From Shewanella phaeophyticola (lineage in GTDB: Bacteria > Pseudomonadota > Gammaproteobacteria > Enterobacterales > Shewanellaceae), in NCBI RefSeq assembly GCF_025398315.1, contig NZ_JAODOQ010000001.1:2542001-2606000 (forward strand): DNA of 64,000 bases. Direction: 5' to 3'. The notes under the pieces were generated by a model. That model did no database searches. It was not told the origin of the DNA and was given only the letters and a program-made list of their open reading frames with translations. The position numbers were made by a program, and so were the translations under genes. This document shows, piece after piece, positions 9,359 to 20,658 of this stretch (the first letter of the stretch is position 1; the number at the start of each line of letters is the position of its first letter).

Positions 9359-10486
9359 TTAATTAAAACCTAATGTACGTAACATCGAATGATCTGCTGG
9401 AGTCGCCAAAGTTTCACTTTTAAGTGTAATGGCACTGTACTCACGACGATAGGTATGGTTTTTACGCATTTGATCAAAGCCTGTTGTCGTGGCAAAACAG
9501 CCTCTAAACTTTCTATCATCATCACGTAAGTCATATACCAGGCGCGACAAAGTTAATAGCTGCCCTTCACTCAATTCATTTTGACGATAAACTTGGTTAA
9601 ATTGAAATGGCGGCAGCAAGCTGGTTAACGATTTATTCGCCTCCAGTCCTAACACTTCACACAGTTTTTGATACAACATAAAGGTACCGCGGGCTTTGCC
9701 TTCTAGGCTGTAACCTGCAATGTGCGGGGTAGCAAACTCAGCTAAAGCCACTAACTCAGCCATAGGGTTGGGTTCGCCTTCCCATACATCAAGCACCAGT
9801 TTGACATCGTCTCGTTGTTGCTTAAACGCAATTAGCGCGCGATTATCTATCACTTCACCACGGCAGCAATTTAACAACCAGGTATTAGGTCTTAGTTGAT
9901 TTAAACGTGCCTCATCAAATAAATACCAGGTTTTATGCTCACCACCTTTAGTAATGGGCACATGTAAACTAATAATATCGGCTTGAGCGATTAAACTGTC
10001 CAGTGACACAAACTCTCTGCTATCGCCTTGTTCTGCTTTAACTGGGTCGCACAGCATTACCTTTAGGCCATAAGCCTCTAAGCATTTGGCTGCGGCAGTG
10101 CCAGTATTGCCAGCACCAACAATCCCCACCACTTTGCCTTGTAGGTTTTCACCAAAACGTTGAGCCAACTCTAGCATCGCAATAAATGCATACTCCCCCA
10201 CGGCAGTGGCATTGCATCCTGGCGCATTAGTGAAAGGGATTTTTCGTGCAGCGAGGTAATCGACGGCAACATGGTCAGTACCAATAGTGGCACTACCCAC
10301 AAATTTAAGCTTTTGTGCATTATCAAGCAATGCCGCATTAACCTTAGTTACCGAGCGCACTAACAACACATCAGCATCACTCACCTGTTCAGCGGTTAAA
10401 TTACGGCCATTAACATATTCAATCTCACCGAGGTCGCCAAACAAGGCATCAACATACGGCATGTTTTCATCAGCAATTATTTTCAT
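9359..10486 (-). CDS. pdxB: 4-phosphoerythronate dehydrogenase PdxB
   Basis: NAD-dependent oxidation of 4-phospho-D-erythronate in the DXP-dependent pyridoxal phosphate pathway. It starts [17 protein letters not shown]; the dinucleotide-binding motif [18 protein letters not shown] is near residue 115, the hydroxyacid-dehydrogenase signature [16 protein letters not shown] near 205, and the catalytic His in ATPHIAGYS near 253. The C-terminal about 90 residues match the PdxB dimerisation domain. Length 375 aa is typical. Gene order asd-pdxB-fabB is conserved in related bacteria. Confidence 0.95.
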   Translation of the reverse strand: MKIIADENMPYVDALFGDLGEIEYVNGRNLTAEQVSDADVLLVRSVTKVNAALLDNAQKLKFVGSATIGTDHVAVDYLAARKIPFTNAPGCNATAVGEYAFIAMLELAQRFGENLQGKVVGIVGAGNTGTAAAKCLEAYGLKVMLCDPVKAEQGDSREFVSLDSLIAQADIISLHVPITKGGEHKTWYLFDEARLNQLRPNTWLLNCCRGEVIDNRALIAFKQQRDDVKLVLDVWEGEPNPMAELVALAEFATPHIAGYSLEGKARGTFMLYQKLCEVLGLEANKSLTSLLPPFQFNQVYRQNELSEGQLLTLSRLVYDLRDDDRKFRGCFATTTGFDQMRKNHTYRREYSAITLKSETLATPADHSMLRTLGFN

Positions 10487-10617
10487 TCGGGTATCTTATT
10501 GTTAGCGAATTTAACGACTACACATCGCATTTTTATGCGCCGTATCTTATACCAAAGCCAACAAAGGAACGAGAAAAACCAGCACAATTTTACAATGGCA
10601 AATGGCTTAAAAAGTAA

Positions 10618-10832
10618 CAAGATCGCTGCGCAGCAAGTGACAAGGTCGGACTTCGTCCTGCAAGCAAAGACATACCCGCAAAATCAACACCTGGATCCCG
10701 GCTTTAAAATCGTTACCGGGACGACAGACGAAACAACCTAGAATCTAAAACCTAGGACCTCGCCCTTAGCCCCTAGCAGGACGAAGTCGACTCTCTGGCG
10801 AGCTTGCGAGTTCCTAGAACCTAGCTCCTAGA
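10618..10832 (+). repeat. Composite interspersed intergenic repeat
   Basis: The pdxB-fabB gap (10487-10903) contains no gene. It holds a composite of three modules that recur elsewhere: CAAGTGACAAGGTCGGACTT...GTCCTGCAAG (10644-10671), a palindromic module ACACCTGGATCCCGGC...TACCGGGACGAC (about 10687-10727) and GACGAAGTCGACTCTCTGGC...GAGTTCCTAG (about 10780-10820). Similar modules occur near 17.1, 18.4, 25.5-25.8, 43.5, 48.1 and 56.3 kb. Confidence 0.8.
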
Positions 10833-10837
10833 TGTTA

Positions 10838-10870
10838 AAAAGCCAGCGTTGTTTCCAATGCTGGCTTTGT
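10838..10870 (-). terminator. Rho-independent terminator after fabB
   Basis: On the minus strand AGCCAGCATTG/CAACGCTGGCT forms an 11-bp stem with one mismatch, followed by TTTTT; it lies about 35 bases after the fabB stop. Confidence 0.83.
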
Positions 10871-10903
10871 TAAGATTTAGCAGTCTATGCTGCTAGCACC
10901 TGA

Positions 10904-12118
10904 TTATGCTTTGTATTTACGCATCACTAGTGTGGCGTTAGTACCACCAAAACCGAAGCTGTTGCTCATTATGGTGTTAAGCTCTGCCTCACGCATTTCT
11001 TGTACAATTGGCATACCTGCCGCTTTTTCATCAACGTTGTCGATGTTAATGCTTGGCGCAATAAAGCTGCTTTCCATCATGATCATGCTGTAAATGGCTT
11101 CATGCACACCTGCTGCACCTAATGCGTGACCCGTTAAAGACTTGGTCGATGCAATAGCCGGTACGTTGTCACCAAACACTTCACGCAAAGCTTCAAGCTC
11201 ACGCATGTCACCAACAGGTGTTGATGTACCATGAGTGTTAATATAATCAATTGGCGCATCAACATCAGCAAGTGCCATTTGCATACAGCGTACAGCACCT
11301 TCACCAGACGGAGCAACCATGTCATAGCCATCTGAAGATGCACCATAACCAATGATTTCAGCATAAATTTTTGCACCACGTGCTAAAGCATGCTCTAACT
11401 CTTCAACTACAACGATACCGCCGCCGCCAGAGATAACAAAACCATCACGGTCGGCATCATAAGTACGTGACGCTTTTTCTGGAGTGTCATTATACTTAGT
11501 TGATAACGCGCCCATTGCATCAAAGCCCATGGTTAGCGTCCAATCAACTTCTTCTGCACCACCAGCAAATACCATGTCTTGCTTACCCATTTGAATAAGC
11601 TCAACAGCATGGCCGATACAGTGTGCCGAAGTTGCACAAGCAGAACTAATTGAATAGTTCACACCTTTAATTTTAAATGGAGTGGCTAAACATGCACTCG
11701 CGGTACTGGCCATAATACGTGGCACAATATAGGATTCAACACGTTTAACGCCTTTTTCGCGTAGCGTATCAGCAGCTTGAACCTGGTTTTTAGACGACGC
11801 ACCACCCGTACCAGCAACTAGGCCAACACGGAAATTAGAATATTGTTCTTCAGTTAAGTTAGCGTCAGCAATCGCTTCTTGCATCGCAATGTATGCATAA
11901 GCGGCGGCATCACCCATAAAGCGAAGTGCTTTACGATCAATGTGGTCAGCTGGGTTAATTTTAATATCACCCCAAACAGTGCTGCGTAACTTCATTTCTT
12001 CGAACTGCGCTGAGTGAGTAATACCGCTACGACCCGCTTTAAGCGACTCTGTTACTTCTTGCTTGTTATTACCAATACTTGAAACAACACCCATTCCGGT
12101 GATCACAACTCTTTTCAT
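10904..12118 (-). CDS. fabB: 3-oxoacyl-ACP synthase I (FabB)
   Basis: Condensing enzyme of fatty acid synthesis with a special role in unsaturated chains. Start set at [18 protein letters not shown] (404 aa, the usual length) rather than an in-frame codon 36 residues upstream. The catalytic triad is visible: Cys in [15 protein letters not shown], His in [11 protein letters not shown] and His in [13 protein letters not shown]. The upstream region contains GGTACATGTCGGTACTT, faintly like a FabR/FadR-type palindrome, but I do not call an operator. It is divergent from mnmC, as in E. coli. Confidence 0.95.
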   Translation of the reverse strand: MKRVVITGMGVVSSIGNNKQEVTESLKAGRSGITHSAQFEEMKLRSTVWGDIKINPADHIDRKALRFMGDAAAYAYIAMQEAIADANLTEEQYSNFRVGLVAGTGGASSKNQVQAADTLREKGVKRVESYIVPRIMASTASACLATPFKIKGVNYSISSACATSAHCIGHAVELIQMGKQDMVFAGGAEEVDWTLTMGFDAMGALSTKYNDTPEKASRTYDADRDGFVISGGGGIVVVEELEHALARGAKIYAEIIGYGASSDGYDMVAPSGEGAVRCMQMALADVDAPIDYINTHGTSTPVGDMRELEALREVFGDNVPAIASTKSLTGHALGAAGVHEAIYSMIMMESSFIAPSINIDNVDEKAAGMPIVQEMREAELNTIMSNSFGFGGTNATLVMRKYKA

Positions 12119-12250
12119 TTTTTTGCTATCCATTTGGTACATGTCGGTACTTAATTGCGGCAATAATAGCTGGTTTGAAGCAATTAAGTGGTCAGCTTTC
12201 CATAAACGCAGGTAAAATAATGCCAAGTTATGTGGCCTGAGTAAAATATT

Positions 12251-14325
12251 TTGAATAAAACCACTTTGTTATCTGCGTTACACAATCAACAAACTAAGCA
12301 CAAAAGCCAATTGTTGGGCGATAATAGCGATTACCAAAATCAATACTATCAGTCAGTACAGCAGTATATAGACACTGTATTGCAAACCAGTGACGGTCAA
12401 ACCATTGCACATAACCAAGATAATTTACTCACGCTTGGCCAGTTAGGTATTGCCGATGCCCATGAAATATTATTGTTACAAGCGGCAATCCACAAAACGC
12501 CTCAATTAAGTGTCCACCTTATTGTTATTGCAAATCAATCTATCAATCGACAACAGCTGCAAAAAAAGTGGCAACAACAAGGGCTGTTAAACGTCAAGCA
12601 CCCATTAATGCCATACGCCAGTGCACTGCTTAATGCAGAACTCGCCGCCATCGATGGTTGTCAGCGTTTAACACTCAATAACACTCGGCTAATGATTGAT
12701 GTGTATTATGGCGAACCGCTCAAACAACTTAAACGCGTTGCCACGCCATGCAAACAACGCATTCATCATTGGTTTGCCTTACCCTGTACGAGCCAACCAA
12801 ACCAAGTAGATCACTATTTTAATCAAACCGTGTTATGGCAATATGCTCGATTCAGCAGTGATAACGCCAGTTTTTACAGAGCGTCAACAACAACCGAAGA
12901 CACCAGCGCAAACACAATCGATAAGCAATTAACCCTTTGCGGCTTTAATACTATTTTAGCAGAAATACCAACAAGCATTGATGATATTGCAATGGCAGAG
13001 CGGCAAGCGATGAGGCAACACCTTAATCAACAATTTGCTTATAACCCCTTGCCATCAACAATCGAAAAAGATGATGCGATTGCCATCATTGGCGGTGGCA
13101 TTGCCGCAACAAGCCTTGCCTTATCGTTAGCACAACGAGGCAAAAACAGTATTATTTACTGCAAAGATGCACAGCTAGGCCAGGGCGCATCAGGTAATAA
13201 ACAAGGTGCAATCTACCCGTTACTCACACCAGAAAATGACCCATTAAGCCAGTTTTTTCAGCAAGCGTTTTTATTCAGCCGCCGTCAAATTGAGTCGTTA
13301 GTTGATGACGGCTTTCACATTGGCCATCAATGGTGTGGGGTACTGCACACAGGGTTCGACGAGCGCAGCGAAACAAGATTAACCAAAATCATAAATGGCC
13401 AGCACTGGCCAGCCGAAATCGCGACAGCCGTTAATGCCAAACAGGCAAGCCAAATCGCCAATCTCGATATTGATAAATCAGGGTTTTATTATCCGCTAGG
13501 CGGGTGGGTCTGCCCGTTTGAATTTGCACAAGCCGCTATCGCCAAAGCGCAAACCTTAGCTAACGTTACTGTTGTTTATAATAGCCATATCAACGAGATA
13601 AAATCATGCGCCACAAGGTTGGGCACTCTATTCCAATAAAAATGAGCCCGCCATTGCAACCCATCAACAACTTGTTTTGGCATCGGGCGCTCACATTACC
13701 GACTTATTACAAACAAAACAGTTGCAAATTAGCGGTTTTAGAGGTCAAGTCAGCCATATACCCGCGCAAGGTGAACTGGCGCAACTTGCCACAGTAATAT
13801 GTGCAAACGGCTACTTAACACCACAACACAACAAGCAACACTGTGTAGGTGCAAGTTATGTTAAAGATCCACAGCACCTTAATTTTTGCCCACAAGAGCA
13901 ACACGAAAACAGCCTAAAGATGAAGCAAAGCTTCCCTCATTCAAACTGGCCAAACGATATTGATGTTTCAAACAGCGATGCCAGAGTTGGCGTAAGAATG
14001 GTCAGCCGCGACCACTTCCCAGTAATGGGCTGCGCAACCGATGTAGATGAGTTATTTAAGCGATATGCTATTCAGCAACAATCAAAAGACAAACCAAGCC
14101 AATGGCAACGTTACTGGCAAACCACACCAGCACCTATATATGAAGGGTTATACGTACTCGGCGGCCTCGGCTCCCGTGGCCTAAGCTCATGGCTCACTCG
14201 TTGCCGAATGTTTAGCCGCAAATCTCTGCGGCCAACTGTCACCTGTTAATCTGGAGCTACAAGCCCTACTCAGCCCTAACAGAATGTGGCTACGCAAGTT
14301 ATTAAAAGGCAAAGCATTGATGTAA
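12251..14325 (+). pseudogene. mnmC: MnmC-type tRNA cmnm5s2U34 oxidoreductase, two frameshifts; divergent N-terminal domain
   Basis: MnmC finishes the mnm5s2U modification at tRNA position 34. The C-terminal FAD oxidoreductase domain is recognisable: IAIIGGGIAATSLALSLA (about residue 277), GASGNKQGAIYPLL, and [15 protein letters not shown] near the end. The reading frame shifts at about 13607-13618 and at about 14186-14196; joining the three frames gives about 690 residues ending GKALM at 14325. Both shifts lie where the protein would accept a TGGGCC/GGCCCA word, so they may be sequence errors. The N-terminal half aligns in outline with the MnmC methyltransferase domain but lacks its GFGTGLN SAM-binding and DGF(A/S)P motifs (LGQLGIADA and WFALPCTS occupy these places), so only the oxidoreductase step may be catalysed. 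Start is a TTG. Confidence 0.8.
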
Positions 14326-14535
14326 GCACGATGGACGGATAGAGCATTTATTTTGAAGAACTTAATGGGCTAAATATTAATAGTTACGTTTTGAATACTA
14401 TAATTAGTGCAATATTACTACACTAAAAATGATTAACAATGCTAAAAAAGAGGTTGCTAATACACCACTATGCTAATTCCAAGCCTAATTATGTCATTTC
14501 ATATTTACATTCAATATATTTGTTATGGACTAGAT

Positions 14536-16453
14536 TCAATTAAAATCAAACTTGTCCATAACATTCTGATATTCAGCATTTTTCATAAAATATTTTGCAG
14601 AATACTTAGATCCTAAAATAGAAATATGACCACCATCTAAACTGTACGGAACACTAATCCCATTGACTAAGAATTTATTATCTTTACTGTAAATAATATC
14701 TCTACCGACATAAGTAACATTTTTATAATTAGAAGCTATTGCTTTTAAAAGTAAATTTGCTTCTGCATTTATTGCATCCTTACTAGGAATAGTATTAATC
14801 GATAATGGGATATCAAAATAAATGCTTTTGTAGAAATTTGACAATGGGTTTTTCTTATATCGATATGGCGAAGCCATTATAAAAACATTAATATCAAGTT
14901 GTGAAGCCTTATCTATTACAGCAATGACATCTTCAAACTGCCCCATGTCTAATACAGTATCCCATGATCCTGCAAAGATAATATTTCTATAATCACGCAT
15001 ATTCTCATTTAGGAATTCTCGATTGAGCAAGCACTGTTGATATGCCAAATGCGTTTTAGAACCTGTGAAATTATTAGTTAAAGATGGCACACACCAGTTA
15101 GTAGAAATTGATTGGAATGATTGATTATTAGATTTAAATATTTCATCCCAAAATGGTTCGTTATGCCCTGCATAAGAATCGCCGAAAAGCAAAGTTAAAG
15201 GCCTTTTACTTTTATCACCTAAATAACATTCTGCACCAGAAGCAGCATCAACAAAATCAGAACCAGCTGTAAATGAATAAAAACAATATCCATTACCCCT
15301 TGAAGGCATGACAAGTTGTTTATTTATTTTTTTAACAGTTTTCGCTGAATTTACTGGAAAAAGGAACCGAGAACTTAGGCCATCGCCGTAAAAAACAATA
15401 CTTCCTAAAAATATAATAATTAAAGCAATATAGGCAGGGATACATTTAAAAAGGTGAATCAGTCTACTTACAACCAACTCAAATTTAATTTTCTCAATAT
15501 ATCTATGACTTAAAAAACCTAGAAAAAAGATAGAAACAAAGCTAAAAAAACAAATGCATAACTTAGAGAGTAATAATAAATAGCCACGACCAAAGGCCAG
15601 TGCCATAAGTAAATTGAATACGACCACATTCCGATTTTCTGAATAAAAAAACTACCTGTAATTAGACTATCATCTCTTTGTGCTAAAATAATTAAAAAAG
15701 TACCTAAAACAGGGAATAACGCTAAATGCCCTGGCCAATAATTATCTTTAGATATTAAAAAAGAACCTAATATTAAAAAAACCGACTCTTTCAATTATTT
15801 TTTTCTTAACATCACAAACATTTACAGGATAAAGATAAGCAACGCCTCCAAACATCATCTCCCACGCCCGAGTTGGTAATAAAAAATATGATGCTTCTGG
15901 CCATTTATAAGTAGCAAAAACACAAAAAACAAATCCAACTACAGTACCAACTAAAACTAAGGCTTTAACTTTTTCAATAGAGAAAATTCTTTTAAACCTA
16001 CTAAAAATAATGGATAAATTATATAAAACTGCCATTCAACCGACAAAGACCAAGTATGTAACAACCATTTATCATGAGAAGCTACATCAAAATAACCAGC
16101 TTCTTTCCAGTATATTATATTTGATGTAAAACTTAAGCTACTTACTACATGGTAACCTAAAGAACCATAATCTAAAGGAATCAAATGGAACCAACCAAAA
16201 AAAGTAATACAAAACAAAGTAAAGCTAGAGCGGGAACAATTCGGTTTGCTCTCGAAATATAAAACCTAATAATAGAGAATCTGTCACTTTCAATCCCTTT
16301 AAAAATAATTCCCGTCATTAAAAAACCAGAAATAACAAAAAAAACATCTACACCTGCAAATCCACCGGGCATCCAATTAGAATTAAAATGAAATAACACC
16401 ACAGAAATAACAGCAAAAGCTCGCAAGCCATTTATATCGTTCCTAAACACCAT
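14536..16453 (-). pseudogene. OatA/acyltransferase-3 with C-terminal SGNH domain, four homopolymer frameshifts
   Basis: Membrane O-acyltransferase predicted to acetylate a surface polysaccharide or LPS sugar. Five overlapping frame segments join into one protein of about 640 residues. N-terminal acyltransferase-3 signatures are NDINGLRAFAVISVVLFHF, GVDVFFVISGFLMT, HTWSLSVEWQFYIIYPL and SYSIYLWHWPLVV. About ten membrane helices follow, then a C-terminal SGNH domain with LTLLFGDSYAGHNEPFW (Ser nucleophile) and DGGHISILGSKY. The four shifts fall in A/T runs (16197-16203, 15990-15996, 15775-15781, 15523-15528), each repaired by one base. This pattern suggests homopolymer miscalls rather than decay. 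It lies beyond galU at the downstream end of the EPS locus. Confidence 0.82.
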
Positions 16454-17099
16454 AATTAACCCTTGAAAACTTAAATGCTACATTCATTTAATATTTTTTA
16501 TAAAGGACATTACAATAAAGGTACCACATACTTTATAGTAATAAATCTAGAAGCTTCTACTGTTAAATACTCATAATAAAAAGTAAAAATTTCTTCACCT
16601 ACTATAACCTTACAACTAAACTCATCCACATTAGATATTACATAAAAGTTCTATCATATTTATAAATGCAAAATCATTTCGTCGAGATTTAAGTTGTACT
16701 AAATAATCATTACTTTTGATGAGAGATTTAGTGAAAGATGAATCAGAAATAAACTCCTCACCAATATGTCATCGAACATAACTTGCGTGTAATGAGCAAG
16801 GGCTGATTCTAAGGGATCCCCACGAATTTAAAGCTTACCTGTGGTTCGCGTATAGAGCAGAGTAAGGTCGAGAGTATTTTTCGAACAAATTTAGGTCATT
16901 TAATAAACTTCCGTAGTTCGATAAATCTTCATCGTTAGGATGGTTTCTTGTTCTTTTACTTGCAGGTCAAACATAGAGTTCAAAAAGTAAGCACTCATGC
17001 GGTTGCCCTGTCACCATTGGCCACACCAAATTAACTACATTCAGCTTAAGTTATTGATTACACAAAATAAAATAGTTATTTCAATTAACCCCAGTAATA
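16454..17099. other. AT-rich intergenic region without a recognisable gene
   Basis: No open frame of credible length or known RNA was seen on either strand between the acyltransferase start and the repeat cluster near galU. The segment 16700-17000 is less AT-rich than its surroundings and could be a remnant of an older insertion or gene, but no transposase motif or terminal inverted repeat could be recognised. Confidence 0.5.
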
Positions 17100-17104
17100 C
17101 CTAA

Positions 17105-17235
17105 AAACCCGTTGTCTCGGTAACGCTTTCGAGCCGGGATCCAAGTGTTAACTTTAGGGCATTTGCATTTACTTGCAGAACGAAGTCCAACCTTGTCACT
17201 TGCAGCGCAAGCGACCTTGAATCTGTAAGCGAAGC
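17105..17235 (-). repeat. Interspersed intergenic repeat (palindromic and CAAGTGAC-type modules)
   Basis: Reverse-orientation copy of the palindromic module (TCTCGGTAACGCTTTCGAGC then CGGGATCCAAGTGTT) followed by the ACGAAGTCCAACCTTGTCAC module. It lies just after the galU stop codon. Confidence 0.75.
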
Positions 17236-17266
17236 ATTCTGTAAACAGATATCCGCTTACTATGCT

Positions 17267-18157
17267 TTATCTATATTCTTCTAATAAACCTGCGAGTTCT
17301 TTCTTAAAGTCGCCGCCAAGCTTAGGGTCGCGTAACCCGTATTCAACAAAGGCTTTTAAGTAACCTAATTTGTCGCCACAATCGTGTGACTTACCTGTCA
17401 TGTTAAAAGCTTCAACCGTGTCAGATTCAATCAACATATCAATAGCGTCTGTGAGCTGAATTTCATCACCAGCACCTGGTAATGTGCGCTCTAATAAGTC
17501 CCAAATTTTTTCAGACAATACATAACGACCGACAACAGCTAAATTTGATGGTGCTTTGCCTACTTCCGGTTTTTCAACCATGGTTAATATTTTGGTTGAG
17601 TCACCTGGGTTAATGGTTTCACCGCCACAATCAGCAATACCATATTTATGTACTTGGTCTTCTGGCACAGGTGCAACCATAATTTGGCTGGCTTGAGACT
17701 CACGATAGCGAATTAACATAGACGCTAAATTCTCAGTGCGTTGATCGGCTGAATATGAATCTAAAATCACATCAGGAAGTACAACCGCAAACGGATTATT
17801 ACCAATACAAGGTTTGGCACATAATATAGCATGCCCTAACCCTTTAGCCTCACCTTGACGCACATGCATAATGGTCACGTTTTTAGGGCATATAGATTGC
17901 ACTTCGTGTAATAACTGACGCTTAACACGCTTTTCTAACGTTGACTCGAGCTCATACGACTTATCAAAGTGGTTTTCGATGGCGTTTTTACTGGCATGAG
18001 TCACCAACACAATTTCTTTAATCCCGGCACTGACACATTCATCGACAATGTACTGAATAAGCGGTTTATCAACTAAAGGTAACATTTCTTTAGGAATGGC
18101 TTTAGTGGCAGGCAACATACGAGTACCTAAACCGGCAACGGGGATTACAACTTTCAT
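17267..18157 (-). CDS. galU: UTP-glucose-1-phosphate uridylyltransferase GalU
   Basis: Makes UDP-glucose, the substrate of Ugd encoded at the other end of the EPS locus. It starts [16 protein letters not shown] at an ATG with AAGGA five bases upstream, preferred over an ATG two codons earlier. The nucleotidyltransferase signature [29 protein letters not shown] and the [12 protein letters not shown] segment are present. Length 296 aa is standard. It is last in the minus-strand polysaccharide genes and is separated from the ligase-like gene by a repeat array, so it may be transcribed separately. Confidence 0.96.
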   Translation of the reverse strand: MKVVIPVAGLGTRMLPATKAIPKEMLPLVDKPLIQYIVDECVSAGIKEIVLVTHASKNAIENHFDKSYELESTLEKRVKRQLLHEVQSICPKNVTIMHVRQGEAKGLGHAILCAKPCIGNNPFAVVLPDVILDSYSADQRTENLASMLIRYRESQASQIMVAPVPEDQVHKYGIADCGGETINPGDSTKILTMVEKPEVGKAPSNLAVVGRYVLSEKIWDLLERTLPGAGDEIQLTDAIDMLIESDTVEAFNMTGKSHDCGDKLGYLKAFVEYGLRDPKLGGDFKKELAGLLEEYR

Positions 18158-18209
18158 AAACATCCTTATTTAGCGTGAGCTAATAGCAAAGTTAAAAAAT
18201 AAAAGGTAA

Positions 18210-18288
18210 AAGTGACAAGTGACAAGTGACAAGTGACAAGTGACAAGTGACAAGTGACAAGTGACAAGTGACAAGTGACAAGTGACAA
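18210..18288 (+). repeat. AAGTGAC heptamer tandem array, 11 copies
   Basis: Eleven perfect head-to-tail copies of a 7-bp unit (AGTGACA) immediately upstream of galU, about 50 bases before its start codon. A second array of six copies lies at 43419-43460 upstream of ugd, with matching downstream flank. Confidence 0.97.
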
Positions 18289-18580
18289 GCAAGTCAAATA
18301 CAAGGTCAAAAAAAGTCAAGTGCAAATGCGACAAGAAACACCTGGCTTCCTGATAACAGATCTCAGGAATGACGAGCGGTAAAGAAACACGTCACATCAA
18401 CACCGCCCATTACTTCGTCGTCCCGGTAACGCTTTTGAGCCGGGACCCAGGTGTTGCCTTTGCTCAGGTTTTTCTTGCAGGACGAAGTCCGACCTTGTGA
18501 CTTGCAGCGCAGCGACCTTGATTCTTAAAAGAAACACCTAGATTCCTGCAAAACGACATTGCAGGAATGACAGCGAATGG
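18289..18580 (+). repeat. Composite interspersed repeat downstream of heptamer array
   Basis: Contains AGCAAGTCAAATACAAGGTC (also found after the ugd array), a CCTGATAACAGATCTCAGGA palindrome, a reverse CCCGGTAACGCTTTTGAGCC-type palindrome, the GGACGAAGTCCGACCTTGTG module and a CCTGCAAAACGACATTGCAGG palindrome. No gene is present between 18158 and 18599. Confidence 0.8.
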
Positions 18581-18599
18581 GAACTCGCAAGCTCTGCGG

Positions 18600-19874
18600 C
18601 TATCTCACTCTTTTGTGTTTATCCGATGGCAAATATCGCACCAGCCAACACAAAGTTAAAATAGTTAAAAACAGCAAGGTATTGGCAGGTGATTGCAAAT
18701 TAAAATCCACCGTACAATGGATTAGCATGTGCACAATGGCCATCGCACAGCCAAATGCAACACCTTTATAAAACTTATTGTTTCGTAAATACATGGTCTG
18801 GCATGCTAACCAAAATGCATACAGCACCCACAAGCCTAAAATAGCGGTCATCACCACACCATATTCAACGACAAACTGCACATATTCATTGTGGGCATGG
18901 TCGTAAAAACCTGAGTAAAACTGGGGTTGATACTGCGGGAAAACAGTATAAAAACTGCCACCACCAGTACCAGTTAATAAGTTATCATTTATGATGGGAA
19001 TGCTGTCAATAACCACTTCATCGCGAGTTTCTGAACTAAAAGAAGTGTCTTCTAACCTTTGCTTTACTTTATCGACGCCAAAAATAGACCCTACGATAAG
19101 TAAATCTAAAATAAAAATACTGATAACTAATGGTTTAAACAATGTTGGAGGCCTGCGGTAGATAAACATCGATAACAGTGACACGACCCCAAGCGCAGTA
19201 AAAAAGCCTGCATTGCCCATGCGAGATCGACTCAAAATGAGACCGATCACCATAATGACAATAGCCAGTCGTAAAATGATTTTACGACTAAACAAAGTAG
19301 ACAATAAGTCGATTAATTTTTGCCTAAAATCAGTATCAGACTTGCTAGTTTTAAGCTCAGACAACAGCCATCCAAAAGCGATGCTTAAACAAAGTGCAAG
19401 ATAATTCGCAAAATGGTTTTGATACACAAATGAACCACGAGCCCTATCACCGTCGTGATAACCAAAAATAGGCGATGCTTCTAACTGCAGTAAATTTAAC
19501 GTCGTACCATAAAAGGCCTGGAAACAACCAGATACAACAATCGCAATCAATAGCCAACGCAAGGCTTGTTGCTGGCGGCAATACTGGCTAATTAATAAAA
19601 TAAACAACGTCAAACAAAAGGTTTTTAGTAACTGTTGTGCGGTTTGATATGGGTCAACAGTATCAATGGCCGGGATCCAATTAAGTAATTGAAAGCACAA
19701 ATAAGCCAGCATTATGCCAGTGGGAACCAATAAGTGTTTTTGCCAATGGTAATACAACAAAAGGCAATTATGTTTATAACAGTAAGCAACATGAGCAAAA
19801 GCTAAGCATACAATCGCGAACTCTACAATCGCCAATGCCCAAATACGATTACTGCCTAACGGAATGGGAGCCAT
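18600..19874 (-). CDS. O-antigen ligase/polymerase-like membrane protein (Wzy_C/WaaL type)
   Basis: Polytopic inner-membrane protein (about 425 aa, roughly 10-12 hydrophobic segments) of the O-antigen ligase/polymerase superfamily. Signatures include GSFVYQNHFANYLALCLS, the Arg-containing LILSRSRMGN, and the periplasmic loop TGTGGGSFYTVFP followed by YDHAHNEYVQFVVEYG, which carries the conserved His. In EPS loci of this kind such a protein may polymerise the repeat units or transfer the polymer to an acceptor. An EpsG-type Wzy is also encoded upstream, so ligation or a second polymerase role is possible. Start set at the ATG six codons into the frame, since the first codon is TTG. Confidence 0.8.
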   Translation of the reverse strand: MAPIPLGSNRIWALAIVEFAIVCLAFAHVAYCYKHNCLLLYYHWQKHLLVPTGIMLAYLCFQLLNWIPAIDTVDPYQTAQQLLKTFCLTLFILLISQYCRQQQALRWLLIAIVVSGCFQAFYGTTLNLLQLEASPIFGYHDGDRARGSFVYQNHFANYLALCLSIAFGWLLSELKTSKSDTDFRQKLIDLLSTLFSRKIILRLAIVIMVIGLILSRSRMGNAGFFTALGVVSLLSMFIYRRPPTLFKPLVISIFILDLLIVGSIFGVDKVKQRLEDTSFSSETRDEVVIDSIPIINDNLLTGTGGGSFYTVFPQYQPQFYSGFYDHAHNEYVQFVVEYGVVMTAILGLWVLYAFWLACQTMYLRNNKFYKGVAFGCAMAIVHMLIHCTVDFNLQSPANTLLFLTILTLCWLVRYLPSDKHKRVR

Positions 19875-19950
19875 ACAATTAATATACAAATCGCCACAAT
19901 CATTATTTTGTCAAAAAGGTGATTAGTACCCCATGAGGTAGGATTCAGTT

Positions 19951-20655
19951 TCATTTGCGGCACAAATCCTGTTTTATCCATTGCTCATCACTAGCTGGAT
20001 TGGCTGGCGTTGCATATTTCAAATAATTGCATACCACAGCCGTTAAATCATATTGTCTTGCCAATAACTTTAAATCCTTGCGCATACGCCAATTAGCAGC
20101 AGCTGTTTTTTTAGCTGTTGTAAACACCAATGATTTTTGCTCAACAGACAAATTAGGCCAAGATGCAAAACCGATTGCCAACACTTGATGAAACACCTCA
20201 GGCGTATACGAGCCATAAATCAATGCTTGCTCTAAATACGGCCATGCTTTACTCAAGTCTTGCTGAATAATAGCCAAGTTGTAAGCATAATCGCTATAGG
20301 CATTAGGCCAATTAGGCCGTTGTTGAATGGCATTTGAATACAAGAGGTTAAAGCTTTGATTGTTAGGTTGCGCCAAACTAGAAAAAACGCCCCACTCCAT
20401 CACTTTCGCTAAGGTCAATAAATAATGGGGATTTTCGCTATCAATGGTATAAGCATAATCTGCAGCTAATAAGGCGTTCGAATACTGTAAAGATGTGGGA
20501 TTGCCTGTTTGTTGCCATTTATCAATATAATATTTGGATTTAAAATGATAAGCACTCGCTAATCCTTTTTGCAGTAATATGGGTAATAAGCCCAACAACA
20601 CGACCATGATTAACAGATAACCACCTCGCCTAACTGACAGATTAGCTTTAATCAT
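19951..20655 (-). CDS. Hypothetical membrane-anchored protein, TPR-like, EPS locus (VpsP-like position)
   Basis: 234 aa with one N-terminal hydrophobic segment (GGYLLIMVVLLGLLPILLQK) and a periplasmic remainder rich in Tyr/Ala helices (ALLAADYAYTIDSENPHYLL, PNAYSDYAYNLAIIQQDLSK) that resembles degenerate TPR repeats. It follows the phosphatase gene directly (start ATG four bases beyond its stop codon). Vibrio vps-type loci carry an unassigned protein in the same position after the kinase, which suggests an accessory assembly role; this is inference from context only. Confidence 0.6.
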   Translation of the reverse strand: MIKANLSVRRGGYLLIMVVLLGLLPILLQKGLASAYHFKSKYYIDKWQQTGNPTSLQYSNALLAADYAYTIDSENPHYLLTLAKVMEWGVFSSLAQPNNQSFNLLYSNAIQQRPNWPNAYSDYAYNLAIIQQDLSKAWPYLEQALIYGSYTPEVFHQVLAIGFASWPNLSVEQKSLVFTTAKKTAAANWRMRKDLKLLARQYDLTAVVCNYLKYATPANPASDEQWIKQDLCRK

Positions 20656-20658
20656 CAA

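Noticed and set aside
12119..12250. FadR/FabR operator upstream of fabB
   Set aside because: GGTACATGTCGGTACTT and AAGTGGTCAGCTTTC only loosely match the known consensus sequences; not enough to call a site.
16700..17000. Possible transposase remnant upstream of the acyltransferase gene
   Set aside because: Base composition differs from its surroundings, but no transposase motif, terminal repeat or target duplication could be recognised.
18210..18288. Heptamer array as a CRISPR
   Set aside because: Units are 7 bp and directly adjacent without spacers; it is a simple tandem repeat.
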